A program made the translations under genes and the position numbers. DNA of 64,000 bases from DATKBT01 sp035546295. Its GTDB lineage: Bacteria > Acidobacteriota > Thermoanaerobaculia > Multivoradales > Multivoraceae. The notes below the pieces were generated by a model. The model saw only the letters and a list, made by a program, of their open reading frames with translations. It was not told where the DNA came from and ran no database searches. Shown one piece after another: positions 48,278 through 57,705 of this stretch (position 1 is the first letter of the stretch; the number at the start of each line of letters is the position of its first letter). The stretch is from positions 62,001 through 126,000 of the forward strand of contig DATKBT010000030.1 of NCBI GenBank assembly GCA_035546295.1, in the 5' to 3' direction.

Positions 48278-49534
48278 GTGACCGATTCCGACCCACCGAC
48301 CCGCCAGGTCCCCGAGGACGACGTCGGCCCGCTCGCCGGGCTGCGCGTCGTCGAGCTCGGGCAACTCCTGGCAGGGCCGTTCTGCGCCACCGTTCTCGGC
48401 TACTTCGGCGCCGAGGTCGTCAAGGTCGAGCCGCTCGCCGGCGACCCGATCCGCAAGTGGCGCGCGCTCGACCCGACCGGGACCTCGTACTGGTGGTACT
48501 CGCTGGCGCGCAACAAGCGTTGCGTCACTCTCGACCTCAAGCAGGAGGCCGGCCGGGAGCTGGCACGCCGCCTGATCGAGCGCGCCGACGTGCTGGTCGA
48601 GAACTTCCGCCCCGGCACGCTCGAGCGCTGGGGCCTCGGACCCGACGAGCTGCGCGCAACGAACCCCGAGCTGGTCGTCGCCCGCATCTCGGGTTACGGC
48701 CAGACCGGACCGAAGCTCCGGCAACCGGGCTACGCCTCGGTGTGCGAGGGCTTCGGCGGGCTGCGCTACGTCAACGGCCACCCCGGCGAGCGTCCGGTCC
48801 GCCCGAACCTCAGCATCGGCGACACGCTCGCCGGTCTGCACGCTGCGATCGGCGTGCTCATGGGGCTGATCCGGAGAGGGTGGCGTCCGGCGGACAGCGG
48901 CGAGAACGAGACGGTGAGCGGCCAGGACGTCGACGTCGCGATCTTCGAGGCGGTCTACAACCTGATGGAGGGGGTGGTGCCCGAGTACTCGGGCGGCGGG
49001 CTCGTGCGCGAGCCCTCGGGCTCGACGATCACGGGCATCGTGCCCACCAACACCTATGCGACGCGCGACGGCAAGTGGTTGATCATCGGCGGCAACGGCG
49101 AGGCGATCTTCCAGCGCCTGATGCGGGCGGCCGGGCGCCCCGACATGGCCGAGGATCCGCGCTTCGCCGGCAACGAGAAGCGCGTGCGACACGAGGAGGA
49201 GATCGATCGCGTGCTCGCGGACTGGACTGCGACGCTGACGCTCGAGGAGGCGATCGCGGCGCTCGCCGAGGCCGAGGTGCCGGGCGGTCCGATCTACTCG
49301 GTGCGCGAGATGATGGAGGACCCGCACTACCGCGCGCGCGGGCTGTTCGAGACGGTCGAGACGGCGGCCGGGCCGCTCGAGATCCCGGCGATCGTGCCGC
49401 GGTTGACGGCCACACCCGGGCGCACCGAGTGGCCCGGGCCCGCGCTCGGCGAGCACAACCACGAGGTCTACTGCGGGCTGCTCGGGCTCGGCGAGGTAGA
49501 GCTCGAGGCCCTGCGCGCCCGGGGAGTCGTCTGA
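48278..49534 (+). CDS. class III (CaiB/BaiF/Frc) CoA-transferase
   Basis: A 418-residue family III CoA-transferase. Signs are LAGLRVVELGQLLAGPFCAT, DFGAEVVKVEP-like LGYFGAEVVKVEPLAGD, RNKRCVTLDLKQEAGRELAR, ADVLVENFRPGTLERWGLGP and GQTGPKLRQPGY. The likely catalytic Asp is in SGQDVDVAIFEAV. These enzymes move CoA between acids such as succinyl-CoA and itaconate, formate/oxalate or aromatic acids. GTG 48278 is the best start. The next gene, on the same strand 16 bases on, is an HMG-CoA-lyase type enzyme, so together they may activate and cleave a branched dicarboxylic acid. Confidence 0.9.
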   Translation: MTDSDPPTRQVPEDDVGPLAGLRVVELGQLLAGPFCATVLGYFGAEVVKVEPLAGDPIRKWRALDPTGTSYWWYSLARNKRCVTLDLKQEAGRELARRLIERADVLVENFRPGTLERWGLGPDELRATNPELVVARISGYGQTGPKLRQPGYASVCEGFGGLRYVNGHPGERPVRPNLSIGDTLAGLHAAIGVLMGLIRRGWRPADSGENETVSGQDVDVAIFEAVYNLMEGVVPEYSGGGLVREPSGSTITGIVPTNTYATRDGKWLIIGGNGEAIFQRLMRAAGRPDMAEDPRFAGNEKRVRHEEEIDRVLADWTATLTLEEAIAALAEAEVPGGPIYSVREMMEDPHYRARGLFETVETAAGPLEIPAIVPRLTATPGRTEWPGPALGEHNHEVYCGLLGLGEVELEALRARGVV

Positions 49535-49550
49535 CGGTGACGTGCTCGCT

Positions 49551-50561
49551 ATGAGCGGCGGCGACGCCAATCCGACGCGCTCGGGTGTGGCGGCGGGGCC
49601 GGAGGCGGGCGAGGGCGCCAGCGCGCTGCCGGCCCGGCTGCGCATCGTCGAGGTGGGGCCCCGCGACGGCTTCCAGATGGAGCGGCGCTTCATCCCCACC
49701 GAGCTCAAGATCGAGATCGTGGAGGCGCTGGCGGCGGCCGGCCTCGCCGAGATCGAGGCCGCGTCGTTCGTGCGTCCCGACGTCGTCCCCCAGATGCGCG
49801 ACGCGGAGTCGGTGATCGGGGGTCTCGCCGACGCCACCCGCGAGCGGGTCTGGGCGCTGGTGCCCAACCGGCGCGGCGCCGAGCGGGCGCGCGCCTGCGG
49901 GGTGAGCAGGCTCCACTTCGTCGTCTGCGTCTCCGAGACCTACAACCGCCGCAACGTGGGCCTCAGTGTCGACGAGTCCCTGGCGGCGCTCGAGGCCGTT
50001 GTCCGGTCGGCGGCGGAGGCGCCTGGTGCGGTCACGGTGGCGGCGACCCTCGCGGCGACCTTCGGTTGTCCCTTCGAGGGGCAGCTCCCGGAGGAGCGAA
50101 TCGTCGACCTGGCGCGTCGCGTGCGCGATCTCGGCGTCGACGAGCTCGGTCTCGCCGACTCGGTCGGCCTCGGCACGCCCCCGCTGGTGCGCCGGATCTC
50201 CCGCGGCGTGCGCGAGGCGGTCGGCGAGCTGCCGTTGCGCCTCCACCTGCACGACACCCGCGGGCTCGGCATGGCCAATGCGATCGCCGGCATCGAGGAG
50301 GGGATCTCGGCCCTCGACACATCGCTCGGAGGGCTCGGCGGCTGCCCGATGGTGCTCGGCGCCTCGGGCAACGTCGCCACCGAGGACCTGGTCAACCTCT
50401 GCGACGAGCTCGAGATCGACACCGGCATCGACCTCGACGGCGTCCGTGCGGCCTCGGGACGGCTCGCGTCCTTCCTCGATCGCGAGCTGCCCAGCCGGGT
50501 GCTGGCCTCGGGAACGAGGGCCGAGCTGCTGGCGCGCAACCGCGAGAGCCTTCAGGCCTGA
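49551..50561 (+). CDS. hydroxymethylglutaryl-CoA lyase family protein
   Basis: A 336-residue DRE-TIM barrel enzyme. Motifs: VEVGPRDGFQ (catalytic Arg and metal Asp), CVSETYNRRNVGLSVDE, the metal-binding LRLHLHDTRGLGMANA, and the signature GLGGCPMVLGASGNVATEDL with its Cys. HMG-CoA lyase splits HMG-CoA into acetoacetate and acetyl-CoA in leucine breakdown. Here it forms a two-gene operon with a CoA-transferase, like operons for itaconate or methylglutaconate-type acids, so the true substrate may be a related acyl-CoA. ATG 49551 was chosen; GTG 49542 is alternative. Confidence 0.88.
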   Translation: MSGGDANPTRSGVAAGPEAGEGASALPARLRIVEVGPRDGFQMERRFIPTELKIEIVEALAAAGLAEIEAASFVRPDVVPQMRDAESVIGGLADATRERVWALVPNRRGAERARACGVSRLHFVVCVSETYNRRNVGLSVDESLAALEAVVRSAAEAPGAVTVAATLAATFGCPFEGQLPEERIVDLARRVRDLGVDELGLADSVGLGTPPLVRRISRGVREAVGELPLRLHLHDTRGLGMANAIAGIEEGISALDTSLGGLGGCPMVLGASGNVATEDLVNLCDELEIDTGIDLDGVRAASGRLASFLDRELPSRVLASGTRAELLARNRESLQA

Positions 50562-50678
50562 GGACAGGGAGGCGCCGACGAGAGCTCGCCCGGAGCGCGC
50601 CTTTGAGGCGCGGGCTCGGCGGTACGGGGATACGCGTCGACTCGGCCGCCGAGCTGCGCTCGGCAGCCGAGTCTTGGG

Positions 50679-51968
50679 CTAGAACGTGAAGCGGTGGAAG
50701 CTGCCGCTCGAGCCCGTCAGCCTCGAGTTCACGACGTTGTTGTAGATGGAGCCGAAGGTGTAGCTGAAGCCGATGCCGGCGCGGAACTCGAAGTCGGTCT
50801 CGAGAGCGCGAATGCCGAGCAGCACCTCCTCCTCGGTGGCTCCGGCGGCCGGTAAGAAGATCCGGTCGCGAGCGCGCTCGGCGCGCGCGTTGACGTTGAC
50901 CGCGAAGCCGCGGAAGATCCGGTACTCGAGCCGACCGCCGAGCTCGATGCGGTTGAGCTCGACGTCGTCGAGGAAATGGGAGAGGCGGAGCTCCAGCGAT
51001 CCCTCTCCCCACGGCCGGTTGGCGTCGTAGGTGACCAGGACCCCCTGGTCGGCGAGCGATTCGCTGAGCTTGCCGGAGACGGTCAGCTCCTCGTAGTCGA
51101 GCTCGTTGAGGCCGAGGAAGTAGGTGAAGGTGAGCTGGCGCTCGGAGGATTCCGCGTAGTCGTAGAGGTTGTACTCGATCGCGCTGGCGGCGCGGTGCGA
51201 CTGGTCGAGGTTCAGGAAGGTCGAGCGGCGGGTGCTGACCCCGAAGCCGACCCCCCAGTGCGGGCCGAGCGAGCGCACGCCGACGCCGCTGGCGCCGAGC
51301 GTGCGCGAGGTGTCGTTGAAGGTCTCGCCGTCGTCGAACTCGAAGTCACGCTCGCGGTAGCTGGCGCTCATGCCCGTCGAGATCCGCCAGCGCTCGGTGG
51401 TCCGCCCGGCGTTGAACGAGCCGTCGACGAACTGCTCGTCGCGCTGATCCTGCCCCGAGAACGAGCCGTTGGCGCGGCCGCGGAAGACCCAGAAGTTCCA
51501 GGGGTCGTCGGTCGCGACGGCGGCAGCGGTGAAGGCGGCGCTCGGATCGGGCGACTGGTAGGCGATCTGTAACCCGTCGGCCAGCGGCGTCTCGAGGACG
51601 TAACGCACCAGGCCGAGCTGGAAGATCCGGGCGAATCCACGCCGCTCCTCGTCGTCGGTATCGGTCTGGCTCGAGGTGTAGAGCAAGCGCTGGTCGACGC
51701 CTTGGAACGGGCCCAGGCCGATGAATTGGAGGGTGCGCTCGCTGCCGCCGCCGGTGCCCCTCGAGGTGACCAGCACGTGCACCTGCGCGTCGCGCGGGTC
51801 GCGCACGTAGTCGATGTAGGTGACCGCGCGGCGCAGGAAGTCGAAGTCGCAGCCCCGGTCGCAATCGAGGAAGACGCGCAACGAGTGGTTGGCGGGCTCC
51901 TGACGGGTCTTGGCGGCGGGGGTCGTCAGCAGGAGGAGAGGGAGGAGCAGGGCGAAGGCGGGCGTCAT
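50679..51968 (-). CDS. exported outer-membrane beta-barrel protein
   Basis: A 429-residue protein with a signal peptide (MTPAFALLLPLLLLTTPAA). An N-terminal globular part of about 110 residues contains FLDCDRGCDFDFLRRAVTYI and DAQVHVLVTSRGTGG. About 290 residues of alternating strands then end in FHRFTF, the aromatic C-terminus of outer-membrane barrels. The CDxxCDFDFLR region with YIDYVRD is a recognisable but unnamed motif. A transport or surface role is plausible. Upstream, 76 bases from the start, lies a 12-bp tandem array. Confidence 0.75.
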   Translation of the reverse strand: MTPAFALLLPLLLLTTPAAKTRQEPANHSLRVFLDCDRGCDFDFLRRAVTYIDYVRDPRDAQVHVLVTSRGTGGGSERTLQFIGLGPFQGVDQRLLYTSSQTDTDDEERRGFARIFQLGLVRYVLETPLADGLQIAYQSPDPSAAFTAAAVATDDPWNFWVFRGRANGSFSGQDQRDEQFVDGSFNAGRTTERWRISTGMSASYRERDFEFDDGETFNDTSRTLGASGVGVRSLGPHWGVGFGVSTRRSTFLNLDQSHRAASAIEYNLYDYAESSERQLTFTYFLGLNELDYEELTVSGKLSESLADQGVLVTYDANRPWGEGSLELRLSHFLDDVELNRIELGGRLEYRIFRGFAVNVNARAERARDRIFLPAAGATEEEVLLGIRALETDFEFRAGIGFSYTFGSIYNNVVNSRLTGSSGSFHRFTF

Positions 51969-52304
51969 TCGGAGTCCAGCGTGGTCGAGAGAGGAGCGGC
52001 TGCGCAGTTGCGGAGCCGCCGGGAAAGCCACGTGTGCTAAATGCAGGTCGTGGTGCAGGTCGTGCTGCAGGTCGTGGTGCAGGTCGTGCTGCGGGCAGGG
52101 GCTAGACGGCAGCAGGGGGCCGTCTGTTTCGGCGGAATCGACGATCGATGTCGGCGCCGGCTGGAGCTCGACCGCGGACGCTCGGCGAAACCCTGTGCGA
52201 GATCTGCGCGACCCGCTGCTCCGTCGAGGCGGGGGCGGTCGGCAGCCGACGCCGGCCGGGGCCCTCCGATCCAGCACTCGGCCAAAAATCAGCTCGATGC
52301 GCGC
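51969..52304. other. spacer with a 12-bp tandem array
   Basis: This 336-base spacer has no gene of its own. The 12-bp array at 52044-52091 is the only clear feature. A frame running in from the barrel gene reads through the array but has no sensible protein, so it was not annotated. Confidence 0.55.
52044..52091. repeat. 12-bp tandem repeat, 4 units (24-bp period)
   Basis: Four units alternating caggtcgtggtg and caggtcgtgctg at 52044-52055, 52056-52067, 52068-52079 and 52080-52091. The alternation makes a perfect 24-bp repeat in two copies. Located 76 bases upstream of the outer-membrane protein start. Confidence 0.92.
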
Positions 52305-54524
52305 TCAGCTCGCCGGCCGATACACCAGCGTCTCCTGCGACGCGACGCGACCGTCGAGCAGCTCCTCCTCGGCGAACCACGCCGGCTTGAGCGTCGCCGT
52401 CGAGAACAGCTTCTCCGCCTGGTCGCGGTAGTGCGGCGAGTCCGGCCGGTCGGACTGCCCGATCGGCGGCTGGGTGAAGCTGCGGATCGGGTCGGTGAGG
52501 ATCACGACCTCGGTCGAGGTCTGGCCGCGATCGCCCCAGCGGGTGCCGTCCTCGCGCTCGGCACCGAAGCCGACGGCCCGGATCGTGGCCATCCCGACCT
52601 CCCCGAGCGAGCCGCCGCCCACCGGCCAGGAGACGCCGTCGCCGGAGCCCTTCTCCTCGGCGTCGAGCCGGCCGATCCGGAACACGTCGCCGAAGGTGGT
52701 GTCGATGCCGTTCGGCCGCGCGGCCGCGTTCTCGGCGGCTCGCTCGAGCGCCTCGATGAGGAGCGGCCGGGTCTCAGGATCGACCCCCGCAGGCGGGGGC
52801 GGGTCTCCCGCGGAGGGGTGGAAGGGAGCGAGCACGTCGTCGACGCGCTCCGCCATCGCCCGCATCTCCTCCTCGCCGAGCAGCTCTTCCAACGCTGTAC
52901 GCCACTCGTAGTACAGCAAGGCGCCGTTGGAGCCGGCGTCGGAGCGACGGTTCCAGGCCAGGATGCGCTCGACGAGCTCGGCTACGCCGGCCGAGAGCTC
53001 GCCCGGTGCCGCCGCCGCCGCCCGCTCGAGCTCCGCCTGCCAGCGCTCCGCCTGATAGACGGTGGTGTCGACGGCGAGCGCCAGCAGGTCCTCCTCGCTC
53101 CAGCGCTCTTTCGCCTCGAGCAGCGCGACGGCGCTCGTGCCGCGCTGATGGCTCGACCTCGGCGGCTGGTTGAACAGGTACTCGGGATAGCGGTCGGCGG
53201 TGAGCGGCGAGCCGACCAGCATCACGTCGGGAGTGACGTTGTTGTTCTGCATGTAGCCGCGCTCGGGATTGAGCAGCGAGATCAGGTCTTCGGTCGGGTG
53301 GATCCCCCGCCACTCGGTCGCCGAGGTCGAGCCGTCGACTGGCCGGTCCCAGTCGGGACCGTCAGGGCGGATCGGCACCCGCCCCGTACGCTGGTAGTAG
53401 ATGTCGCCGGCGGTGTCGGCGACCATCACGTTCTGGGGCATGATCTGGCGCACCTCGAGCGCCTTCTTCGCTCCCTCGACGTCGGCTGCCACCATGAACC
53501 AGTACTTGGACTCGAGGTAGCCGATCTCGTCCGCGTAGGCGAGCGCCGCGGCGTACGCCCGCTCACCCTCGCGGGCGACGATCGGGCCGTGGTGCGAGGA
53601 CCAGAAGGTGTGGCGGCGTGGCTCGTTCTCGCCCTTGACGGCGAGCTCGACCGAACGCGAGGTGAGCTCTCGCCACTCGCCGTCGTAGCGGTAGCGGGTC
53701 GGGTCGCCGGGGTCGAGCCTGAGCTCGTAGACGTCGGCGGTGTCGGGCCCGCCTGTGGTGTGCGCCCAGGCGATGTGCCGGTTGTGGCCGAGGTTGACGT
53801 AGGGGAAGCCGGCCGTCGCGAAGCCCGAGATGTGGATGTCGCCGGCGTGCAGCCGCACCTCCCAGTAGCGTTGCCGCCCGAACCAGGACAGGTGCGGATC
53901 GATGATCAGCGCCGCCGCCCCGAAGGTGGTGCGCGACGGAGCGAGGGCGATCTGGTTGGAGGCGCGCAAGTCGACGTCGTAGCTCGGTCGCAGGCCGATC
54001 GCGCGCAGGTCCGAGGCCGCCTGTCCCGCCGGCCAGCTCCAGATGAACTGGCGAGAGAACGCCACCGGCATGTAGACGTCGACCTCGCGTTCGCCCCACC
54101 AGGCGGGAACCCGGTCGGGGTGCGCGGCCATGTAGTCGGCGATCCCGTGCACGAAGGCCGCGAGGTGCTCGCGGAGCGGTGCGGGGAGGCGCTCGTAGTT
54201 GCGCTGCGAGACCCCGTAGTGGTCCCACATCTGCGACTCGAGATCGGAGCGCACCCAGCGATCGGCTTCCCCCGGCCCGAAGGCCGCTGCGTACTCGCCG
54301 AGCCCGAAGAGGTAGTTCTCGAGGATCTGCTCGAGGCGATCCTCGGCCTGCGCCCATCCCGAGGCGTAGAGCCCGGCGGCGGCGTCCTCGGCGTAGATGT
54401 GGGGGATGCCCCACGTGTCACGGTAGATGGTGGCTTCCGCCGTGGTGTGGCGCTCTGCGGCTTCTGGCCCGGCGCAGGCGACGAGCAGAGTCGGAACGAG
54501 AGCTGCGGCTAGGGCTCGGGGCAT
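52305..54524 (-). CDS. penicillin acylase family lipoprotein
   Basis: A 739-residue Ntn-hydrolase precursor. The N-terminus has a proper lipobox (LLVAC, Cys17), so the protein should be lipid-anchored in the envelope. IYRDTWGIPHIYAEDA and ASGWAQAEDRLEQI are standard for the alpha chain. The likely nucleophile is Ser189 in LRASNQIALAPSR, followed by DPHLSW and FATAGFPYVNLGHNRHIAWA. Members hydrolyse penicillins or N-acyl-homoserine lactones, so quorum-signal or antibiotic turnover is possible, not proven. Autocleavage before Ser189 is expected from the family. Confidence 0.9.
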   Translation of the reverse strand: MPRALAAALVPTLLVACAGPEAAERHTTAEATIYRDTWGIPHIYAEDAAAGLYASGWAQAEDRLEQILENYLFGLGEYAAAFGPGEADRWVRSDLESQMWDHYGVSQRNYERLPAPLREHLAAFVHGIADYMAAHPDRVPAWWGEREVDVYMPVAFSRQFIWSWPAGQAASDLRAIGLRPSYDVDLRASNQIALAPSRTTFGAAALIIDPHLSWFGRQRYWEVRLHAGDIHISGFATAGFPYVNLGHNRHIAWAHTTGGPDTADVYELRLDPGDPTRYRYDGEWRELTSRSVELAVKGENEPRRHTFWSSHHGPIVAREGERAYAAALAYADEIGYLESKYWFMVAADVEGAKKALEVRQIMPQNVMVADTAGDIYYQRTGRVPIRPDGPDWDRPVDGSTSATEWRGIHPTEDLISLLNPERGYMQNNNVTPDVMLVGSPLTADRYPEYLFNQPPRSSHQRGTSAVALLEAKERWSEEDLLALAVDTTVYQAERWQAELERAAAAAPGELSAGVAELVERILAWNRRSDAGSNGALLYYEWRTALEELLGEEEMRAMAERVDDVLAPFHPSAGDPPPPAGVDPETRPLLIEALERAAENAAARPNGIDTTFGDVFRIGRLDAEEKGSGDGVSWPVGGGSLGEVGMATIRAVGFGAEREDGTRWGDRGQTSTEVVILTDPIRSFTQPPIGQSDRPDSPHYRDQAEKLFSTATLKPAWFAEEELLDGRVASQETLVYRPAS

Positions 54525-54718
54525 GGCGGCGCTCCGGTGTCAGTGGCGCGAACAGAGTGTCCAGGGGAGGGACGCCCCATTCTCCCACGCAGGGTGACGG
54601 GCCGAGTGCTGGGGCGGAGGTGTTTGCGGGCGCCCATCCCGCGGGGTCGTTCGGGATCCCAGGGACGGCGGAGCGGAAAGTCCTTGTCGCGCGGGCGTGC
54701 TGAGTTCCTCGCGGGCTC

Positions 54719-57391
54719 CTAGATCAGCTCGGTGAGGCGGGCGAGCGCGCTGACCAGGTCGGGCGACTCTTCGAGCACCCTCAGCATCGGGTCGCGCTTC
54801 TGGCGTGCGACTCGCACCGGCATCGACTCGATCGTGAACTTGCCGAGCTCGAGCTTCGGCGTCACCTCGCTCCAGCGCAGGGGCGCCGACACCGGCGCTC
54901 CTGGCAACGGACGCACGCAGTACGGCGCGACGATCAAGCGGCCGTGGCCGTTCTGGACGTAGTCGAGGTAGACCTTGCCCTCCCGCTTGCGGGGCGAGCG
55001 CACGATGGTGGCGATCTTCGGGAGCTGGCGCGAGATGACCTGGGCGATCAGCATTCCGAGCGTGCGCGACTGCTCCCAGGTGCAGGCGCCCGCCAGCGGC
55101 AGCAGCACGTGGAGCCCTGACGAGCCTGAGGTCTTGACGAAGGAGGGGAGCGCGATCTGCTCGCACAGGCGGTGGATGGCGCGCGCGATCTCGACCACGT
55201 GCTCGAACGGAGCCTCCTTCGGATCGAGGTCGATGACGCACCAGTCGGGGCGCTCGAGCGAGTCGAGACGGCTCGACCACATGTGGATCGGGATCGTCGC
55301 CAGGTTGGCGAGGTAAGCCAGCGCCTCCGGACTCTCGACGACGAAGTACTCGATGTCGCGCTCGGAGCCCTCGCTCCAGATGGTCACCGTTTCGATCCAG
55401 TCGGGGGCGAAGTCGGGAGCGTTCTTCTGGAAGAACGACTTGCCGTCGATGCCGTCCGGGTAGCGAGTGAGGACGATCGGGCGGCGGGCGAGGTAGGGGA
55501 GCATCGCGGGCGCGATCGCCCGGTAGTACTCGACGAGGTCGCCTTTCGTGTAGCGCTCCTGCGGCCAGAACACTTTCTCCAGGTTGGTGAGCTGGACGCG
55601 CGGAGCGCTCGTCGCCCTCGGCGCCGGCGGCACGGGAGGCGAGGCGAGCGCGGCTTCCGGGGCATCGTCGTGCGCGGGAGCTTGCTGGCGGGCGCAGTCC
55701 TCGGCCTCGAGGTCGTCGCGCAGGCGCAGGAAGACCGGGTGGCGGAGCATGCCCTGGGGCGTCGACTCCTTGAAGCGCACCTCGCAGCAGAGCTCGGGCT
55801 CGACCCAGCGGTGACCCTTCCCGCGCGGCAGCTCGCCTCCCGCCGGCGCGCGGCACGGCGGCGTGTCGCGGGCGAGCGGTGCGAGCCGGGAGTCGAGGTC
55901 GGCGAGCAGGCGCTCGCTGAACCCGGTGCCGACGCGGCCGGCGTAGACGAGATCGTTCCTCGCCGCGTCCGGAGCGTTGTCGTCGGGCGGCGCGACGACT
56001 GCGACGTGGAGCGCGCCGAACCCCGTGCGCTGCCCCTTCGCCGCGCTGGTGCCGACGATGACGAACGAGCCGGTGCGGTCGACGCGCAGCTTGAGCCAGT
56101 CGCCGGAGCGTCGGCCGACGTAGGGGGAGTCGGCTCGTTTGGCGACCACCCCCTCGAAGCCGAGCCGCTCGACCTGTTGGTAGAAGACCTCGCCGATCTC
56201 CTCGACGAAGTCGCCGCAGCGCAGCGGCCCCAGGCGCGGCGCCACGAGGCCCAGCAGCTCCTTGCGCTCGAGGAGCCGGAGCCCGCGCAGGTCCCGGCCG
56301 TCGAACGCCAGCAGGTCGAATGCGAAGAAGGTCGCGGGCAGGTGCAGGGCGGCACGCTCGATGTCGAGCGGCCGCGAGAGCAGCGCTCGCTGCTGGAGGT
56401 GCGAGAAGCTCGGCCGCCCCTCGGCATCGAGCACCGCGATCTCGCCGTCGAGCACGAGGTCGCCGACGGGCAGCGCGCGCAGCGCCCGTGTGACCTCGGG
56501 GTAGAGCGCCGCCGCGTCGTGGCCGTTGCGGTAGCGCAGGTAGGGCTTGCCGGCCGTCTTCGCCGCGATCAGCCGGTAGCCGTCGACCTTCAGCTCGAAC
56601 AGCCAATCCTTGCGCGTGAACGGCTCGTCCGCGGGCTGCGCCAGCATCAAGGCGAGCCTCTGCGGGTCGACCGGGCGGCACGGGGCGTCGAGCTCGTCCA
56701 GGCGCTCGCGAACGGGATCGAAGCATGCGGCTCCGTCTGCGAGCTCGTCGACCGTCAGCCCGGAGAGCACCGACTCCTCGGCCAGGCCCGTCGCTCCGAC
56801 GCCGTCGTCGTCGCCCTCGGTCTCGCGCGCGGCCGCATCGGGCTTCTTGACCAGGAGCCACTGGCCCTGGAGGTCCTTCCTGCCGCGGTGGATCGCGGTC
56901 GGTCGGGTCAGGAACAGGGTCCAGACCCCGCGCAGCTTGTAGCCCCGCAGCTCGAAGAGCAGCTTGCCCTTTGCCATTCCCTCCGCCGGCTCCTCGAGCG
57001 GCACCCAGGTGCCACGGTCCCACACGATCATCGAGCCGGCGCCGTAGTTGCCCTCGGGGATCACGCCCTCGAACTCGCCGTACTCGATCGGGTGGTCCTC
57101 GGTCTCGACCGCCAGCCGCTTGACCGACGGGTCGAGCGAGGGGCCGTGGGGCACCGCCCAGGACTTGAGCACGCCGCCGAGCTCGAGACGCAGGTCGTAG
57201 TGCGTCCGGCGCGCCGCGTGCTTCTGCATGACGAAGAGGCCGGGGGTGCCAGTGGTGACCTTGGGGCGCCTGACCCCGGCGCCGAAGGGCTCGGGCGTGG
57301 CGTCGGCTTCACGCTTCGCGCGGTAGGGCTCGAGCGAGGCGGCGGGGCCGGCCGGCTCTCCGCGCGGGTTCTTTCTGGGGCGTGGGCTCAT
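54719..57391 (-). CDS. ligD: DNA ligase D (PE-ligase-polymerase)
   Basis: An 890-residue non-homologous end-joining enzyme. Order of domains: 3'-phosphoesterase at about 50-190 (QKHAARRTHYDLRLELGG, DHPIEYGEFEG), ATP-dependent ligase at about 240-530 with the adenylated Lys in FELKVDGYRLIA and FEGVVAKRADSPYVG, and a primase-like polymerase at about 590-880 (NLEKVFWPQERYTKGD, CVIDLDPKEAPFEHV, KTSGSSGLHVLLPL). This PE-Lig-Pol order is the Pseudomonas-type arrangement. Its partner Ku begins at 63512. Confidence 0.95.
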   Translation of the reverse strand: MSPRPRKNPRGEPAGPAASLEPYRAKREADATPEPFGAGVRRPKVTTGTPGLFVMQKHAARRTHYDLRLELGGVLKSWAVPHGPSLDPSVKRLAVETEDHPIEYGEFEGVIPEGNYGAGSMIVWDRGTWVPLEEPAEGMAKGKLLFELRGYKLRGVWTLFLTRPTAIHRGRKDLQGQWLLVKKPDAAARETEGDDDGVGATGLAEESVLSGLTVDELADGAACFDPVRERLDELDAPCRPVDPQRLALMLAQPADEPFTRKDWLFELKVDGYRLIAAKTAGKPYLRYRNGHDAAALYPEVTRALRALPVGDLVLDGEIAVLDAEGRPSFSHLQQRALLSRPLDIERAALHLPATFFAFDLLAFDGRDLRGLRLLERKELLGLVAPRLGPLRCGDFVEEIGEVFYQQVERLGFEGVVAKRADSPYVGRRSGDWLKLRVDRTGSFVIVGTSAAKGQRTGFGALHVAVVAPPDDNAPDAARNDLVYAGRVGTGFSERLLADLDSRLAPLARDTPPCRAPAGGELPRGKGHRWVEPELCCEVRFKESTPQGMLRHPVFLRLRDDLEAEDCARQQAPAHDDAPEAALASPPVPPAPRATSAPRVQLTNLEKVFWPQERYTKGDLVEYYRAIAPAMLPYLARRPIVLTRYPDGIDGKSFFQKNAPDFAPDWIETVTIWSEGSERDIEYFVVESPEALAYLANLATIPIHMWSSRLDSLERPDWCVIDLDPKEAPFEHVVEIARAIHRLCEQIALPSFVKTSGSSGLHVLLPLAGACTWEQSRTLGMLIAQVISRQLPKIATIVRSPRKREGKVYLDYVQNGHGRLIVAPYCVRPLPGAPVSAPLRWSEVTPKLELGKFTIESMPVRVARQKRDPMLRVLEESPDLVSALARLTELI

Positions 57392-57543
57392 GGCGGCGGC
57401 TCGGCTGGCGCCTGAGGCGCAGCGGCCGATTATCCCGCAACGAGGACCCGGCCGGCGGAGCCGCAGCGCGAGCCCGGGGCCCGGGTCCTGCTAGTGTGCG
57501 GGATCCGCCACGCCTGCGCGCCGCCCGCGCGCGCGGCGAACCG

Positions 57544-57705
57544 ATGAACGACAGCGACCGCAAGGCGCTCAAGCGCCAGTACCTGGAGAGCCACCGTCCG
57601 GCCGGCGTCTTTCGCGTCCGCAACACGGTCGACCTTCCCCGGCAGGCTCGAGCTTCGGCCCTTGCGCAAACCCTTGCGTCGTGGAAGGATACGATCCGAG
57701 CTTGA
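57544..57705 (+). pseudogene. short ORF resembling the start of a GIY-YIG family protein
   Basis: A 53-residue frame starting MNDSDRKALKRQYLESHRPA followed by GVFRVRNTVDLPRQ. The KALKRQYxExxRPAGVFRVRNTV opening is like that of small GIY-YIG nuclease family proteins, but after RNTV the NGKxxVGSS stretch and the rest of the fold are missing and the sequence becomes unrelated. I read it as a truncated or internally deleted remnant. It could also be a real small peptide. No clear ribosome binding site is seen. Confidence 0.35.

Noticed and set aside
52092..52277. N-terminal extension of the barrel protein through the 12-bp array
   Set aside because: It gives HDLHHDL-type repeats before a perfect signal peptide start at 51968.
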